DNA of 64,000 nucleotides from Phycicoccus sonneratiae (lineage in GTDB: Bacteria > Actinomycetota > Actinomycetes > Actinomycetales > Dermatophilaceae): assembly GCF_016887965.1 (NCBI RefSeq), contig NZ_JAFDVD010000012.1, forward strand, positions 62,001-126,000, in the 5' to 3' direction. A model generated the notes under the pieces. The model saw nothing but the letters and a program-made list of their open reading frames with translations, was not told the DNA's origin and did not search any database. The position numbers and the translations under genes are program-made. This document shows positions 63,788 through 64,000 of this stretch, piece by piece. Position 1 is the first letter of the stretch, and every line of letters begins with the position of its first letter.

Positions 63788-64000
63788 TCAGCGGCCGCGG
63801 GTCGGGAGGTGGGTCGGCAGCGACATCCGGGCGCCGCGGCGGGGCCGGTGGTGCCCACCGAGCTCGAGGAGCCGCTGCACCCGGTACCGGTGCCCCCGCC
63901 ACGGCTCGAGCAGCGCCTCGAGGGCGTCGTCGTCCTGCGGGGTGCCCGTGAGCGCCCAGGTGATGTCCTTCGCGACGTGGTAGTCGCCGAAGCTCACCTC
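63788..64000 (-). CDS. AlkA-like DNA-3-methyladenine glycosylase, 3' end only
   Basis: About 71 C-terminal residues are visible; the gene continues past the right edge. EVSFGDYHVAKDITWALTG, then LLEPWRGHRYRVQRLLELGG, and the ending RRGARMSLPTHLP match the C-terminal helices of actinobacterial HhH-GPD glycosylases, including the catalytic-domain Asp (GDYH). It removes alkylated bases from DNA. The identification rests on these blocks alone. Confidence 0.75.
   Translation of the reverse strand, partial: EVSFGDYHVAKDITWALTGTPQDDDALEALLEPWRGHRYRVQRLLELGGHHRPRRGARMSLPTHLPTRGR

Overview
The window comes from a very GC-rich actinobacterium, most likely in or near the Intrasporangiaceae/Micrococcales. 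The evidence is GC-rich third codon positions, LpqB-MtrB-MtrA, a WhiB2-type protein, DUF3499, coenzyme F420 genes and many leaderless start codons. From my knowledge of family order, the backbone follows Mycobacterium tuberculosis Rv3235-Rv3262: Rv3235-like gene, secA, hpf, comF, lpqB-mtrB-mtrA, ahcY (sahH), PGI/PMI-like gene, manB, DUF3499, metallopeptidase-like gene, whiB2, fbiA, fbiB. The species call is inference. No rRNA, tRNA, CRISPR array, insertion sequence or phage gene was seen.

Layout. 0-13.6 kb is ordinary backbone: LysM and Rv3235-like genes, SecA, a two-domain GNAT, a YcaQ-like protein, an orphan response regulator, HPF, ComF, LpqB, MtrB and MtrA. 13.7-37 kb is a large accessory block. 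It opens with a LuxR-type two-component pair whose kinase looks degenerate. A Tad/Flp pilus assembly operon follows on the minus strand: two Flp pilins, CpaB, TadZ, TadA, a VWA-TadB fusion and TadC. Next is an array of polytopic membrane proteins resembling GT-C glycosyltransferases, with a GtrA-like protein. The block ends with a minus-strand operon: GtrB/ArnC-like glycosyltransferase, WecE-like aminotransferase, WecD-like acetyltransferase and a membrane protein. 37-42.5 kb holds ahcY, two more membrane mannosyltransferase-like genes, a cation efflux protein and a YbaK deacylase. 42.5-49.8 kb holds a striking poly-G/poly-C element, the PGI/PMI-like, Trm112 and manB genes and, between the last two, a giant BTAD-STAND regulator and a secreted CHAP protein. 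49.8-54.4 kb is a second Tad-related operon: two TadE-like pseudopilins followed by two tandem TadG-like paralogs with large cysteine-containing ectodomains. 54.6-62.6 kb returns to backbone. 62.7-64 kb has an AbiEi/DUF559-like protein and the 3' end of an AlkA-like glycosylase gene.

Function. The most interesting reading is a surface-appendage and glycan programme split over two accessory insertions: a Tad pilus machine, its minor pilins 30 kb away, and between them an array of lipid-linked-sugar-type membrane enzymes. Their substrates cannot be told from sequence. Regulation is compact: genes often overlap by ATGA or GTGA, and ten genes carry a TANNNT-like -10 box six to eight bases before the start codon, which implies leaderless mRNAs.
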